Origin: DASSWG01 sp041689995
GTDB lineage: Bacteria > Bacteroidota > Bacteroidia > Flavobacteriales > Flavobacteriaceae
DNA length: 21,923 bases
Direction: 5' to 3'
NCBI GenBank assembly: GCA_041689995.1
Contig: JBDNFD010000045.1
Location: 1 to 21,923 of the forward strand
The translations under genes and the position numbers were made by a program. Shown here piece after piece: positions 21,173 to 21,923 of this stretch (its first letter is position 1; each line of letters starts with the position of its first letter). The notes beneath the pieces were generated by a model, which had not been told where the DNA came from, ran no database searches, and worked only from the letters and a program-made list of their open reading frames with translations.

Positions 21173-21177
21173 CTTTG
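21170..21177 (+). promoter_or_regulatory. Candidate -7 box for the pRiA4b ORF-3-like gene
   Basis: TAACTTTG is an exact TAnnTTTG match, 20 bp before the ATG, and overlaps the ctaA stop codon (21170-21172). A TTG at 21140-21142 is further away than ideal. Confidence 0.5.
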
Positions 21178-21197
21178 TAGCCTTAAAAAATTGGAAT

Positions 21198-21698
21198 ATG
21201 ATTTATCGATTTCGAATAGTGCTCGACGTTTTGGACGATGTTTTTCGCGATATCGAACTGCGCGAAAACAGTACTTTGGAAGATCTGCACAACGCAATTT
21301 GCCAAGCTTTTGGTTTTAATGGAACAGAAATGGCGTCGTTTTATTCCAGCGATGATCAATGGAACCAAGGCGAAGAATTTGTTCTTTTTGAAATGGGCGA
21401 GGGCAATCCGGTTCGAATGATGGACGAAACCTTGCTGAACGATATTCTTTCCGAAGACCAAACGAAATTGATTTACATTTACGATTTCCTGAATATGTGG
21501 ACATTTTATGTCGAATTAGCTGAAATCACTGAACCGAAAGATGGTCAGAATTATCCGAATTTGCTTTTCGCTCATGGGGTTTTGCCAGAAACTCCACCCG
21601 AAAAAAAGTTTGAGGCCGAAGAAGACGATTTTGATGATTTCAATGATTCCGATTTCGAAAATTTGGACGATTTAGATTTTGATGAACATTGGAATTAA
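21198..21698 (+). CDS. Plasmid pRiA4b ORF-3 family protein
   Basis: 166 residues. The N-terminal 120 (MIYRFRIVLDVLDDVFRDIE, LRENSTLEDLHNAICQAFGFNGTEMASFYSSDDQW, ILSEDQTKLIYIYDFLNMWTFYVEL, then NYPNLLFAHGVLPETPPEK) match the PF07929 fold (pRiA4b ORF-3 / IS1096 TnpR-like), with the Y-x-YDFxxxW-x-x-x-VEL block as its hallmark. Chromosomal forms like this are common in Bacteroidetes and not tied to transposons; biochemical function is unknown. The last 30 residues are almost all Asp, Glu, Asn and Phe (EEDDFDDFNDSDFENLDDL), a strongly acidic tail. It has its own likely promoter. Three bases after its stop begins the long tandem array. Confidence 0.85.
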   Translation: MIYRFRIVLDVLDDVFRDIELRENSTLEDLHNAICQAFGFNGTEMASFYSSDDQWNQGEEFVLFEMGEGNPVRMMDETLLNDILSEDQTKLIYIYDFLNMWTFYVELAEITEPKDGQNYPNLLFAHGVLPETPPEKKFEAEEDDFDDFNDSDFENLDDLDFDEHWN

Positions 21699-21700
21699 AG

Positions 21701-21728
21701 GATTAACGAATTGAGATTAACGAATTGA
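21701..21728. repeat. Tandem array, block 1: 2 x 14 bp
   Basis: GATTAACGAATTGA twice in perfect tandem, starting three bases after a stop codon. Confidence 0.9.
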
Positions 21729-21784
21729 GATTTTTGATTAACGATTTTTGATTAACGATTTTTGATTAACGATTTTTGATTAAC
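21729..21784. repeat. Tandem array, block 2: 4 x 14 bp
   Basis: GATTTTTGATTAAC four times, perfect, directly abutting block 1 with no spacer. It shares GATTAAC with block 1. Confidence 0.9.
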
Positions 21785-21923
21785 TCATCACTCATCACTC
21801 ATCACTCATCATTCATCATTCATCACTCATCACTCATCACTCATCACTCATCACTCATCACTCATCACTCATCACTCATCACTCATCACTCATCACTCAT
21901 CACTCATCACTCATCACTCATCA
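21785..21923. repeat. Tandem array, block 3: about 20 x 7 bp, running off the window
   Basis: TCATCAC/TCATCAT heptamers follow block 2 without a gap; two adjacent units have T in place of C (around 21811-21824) and the rest are identical. The array continues past the right edge. It has no unique spacers, so it is not a CRISPR. Confidence 0.92.

Noticed and set aside
21198..21698. Transposon origin for the pRiA4b ORF-3 protein
   Set aside because: The family name recalls plasmids and IS1096, but no inverted repeats or transposase flank the gene and chromosomal copies are common in this phylum.
21785..21923. CRISPR-like appearance of the right-edge array
   Set aside because: Units are 7 bp and contiguous without unique spacers, and no cas gene is near.

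Overview
The window looks like chromosomal DNA from an AT-rich member of the Bacteroidetes, most likely a marine-type Flavobacteriaceae. The evidence is flavobacterial protein types (DUF5606, a CtaA with the signature GSGMGCPDWPKCFG, a flavobacterial DapD, a PIG-L deacetylase with a large C-terminal part), several TAnnTTTG -7 promoter boxes, few Shine-Dalgarno sequences and some TTG starts. It is a housekeeping backbone peppered with small repeats and toxin-antitoxin (TA) modules.

Layout. 1-1295 (-): the N-terminal 431 codons of an Eco57I-like type IIG restriction-modification enzyme that runs off the left edge. Upstream of it is a 206-bp MITE-like element (1365-1570). 1712-2191 (-): guanine deaminase. 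2534-5026 (+): secreted PIG-L deacetylase. 5050-6272: a nested TA locus, in which a 752-bp segment carrying parDE (+) has split a decayed ParE/RelE-type toxin gene (-) whose antitoxin sits right behind mazG. 6277-9241 (-): ruvX, a four-helix-bundle (S23) gene, def, a DUF5606 gene and mazG, all on one strand. 9333-10154 (+): dapD.

10194-17024 is a surface-polysaccharide block: GT9 heptosyltransferase-like, two CDP-glycerol-phosphotransferase-like proteins, two GT2 enzymes, a Kdo/WaaP-like sugar kinase (-) and a polysaccharide pyruvyltransferase. Together they probably build or decorate an anionic LPS-core-like glycan with phosphate, glycerol or ribitol phosphate, or pyruvate. 17073-17633: the t6A enzyme TsaC/Sua5, followed by a DUF2281/PIN TA pair and then a decayed second copy of the tsaC 3' end. 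18622-20055: CCA-adding enzyme with HD domain. 20147-21172: heme A synthase. 21198-21698: pRiA4b ORF-3-like protein. The right edge is a 220-bp tandem array built on 14- and 7-bp units.

The most notable material is between and inside the genes. Short palindromes and REP-like sequences appear to have been absorbed in frame into dapD, the GT9 gene and perhaps mazG. Tandem arrays with 7/14-bp periodicity flank the S23 gene in inverted orientation and recur at three other places, supplying stop codons or C-termini to ruvX, S23 and cca. Two of the three TA loci lie at broken genes. All statements rest on reading the sequence; no database search was possible.
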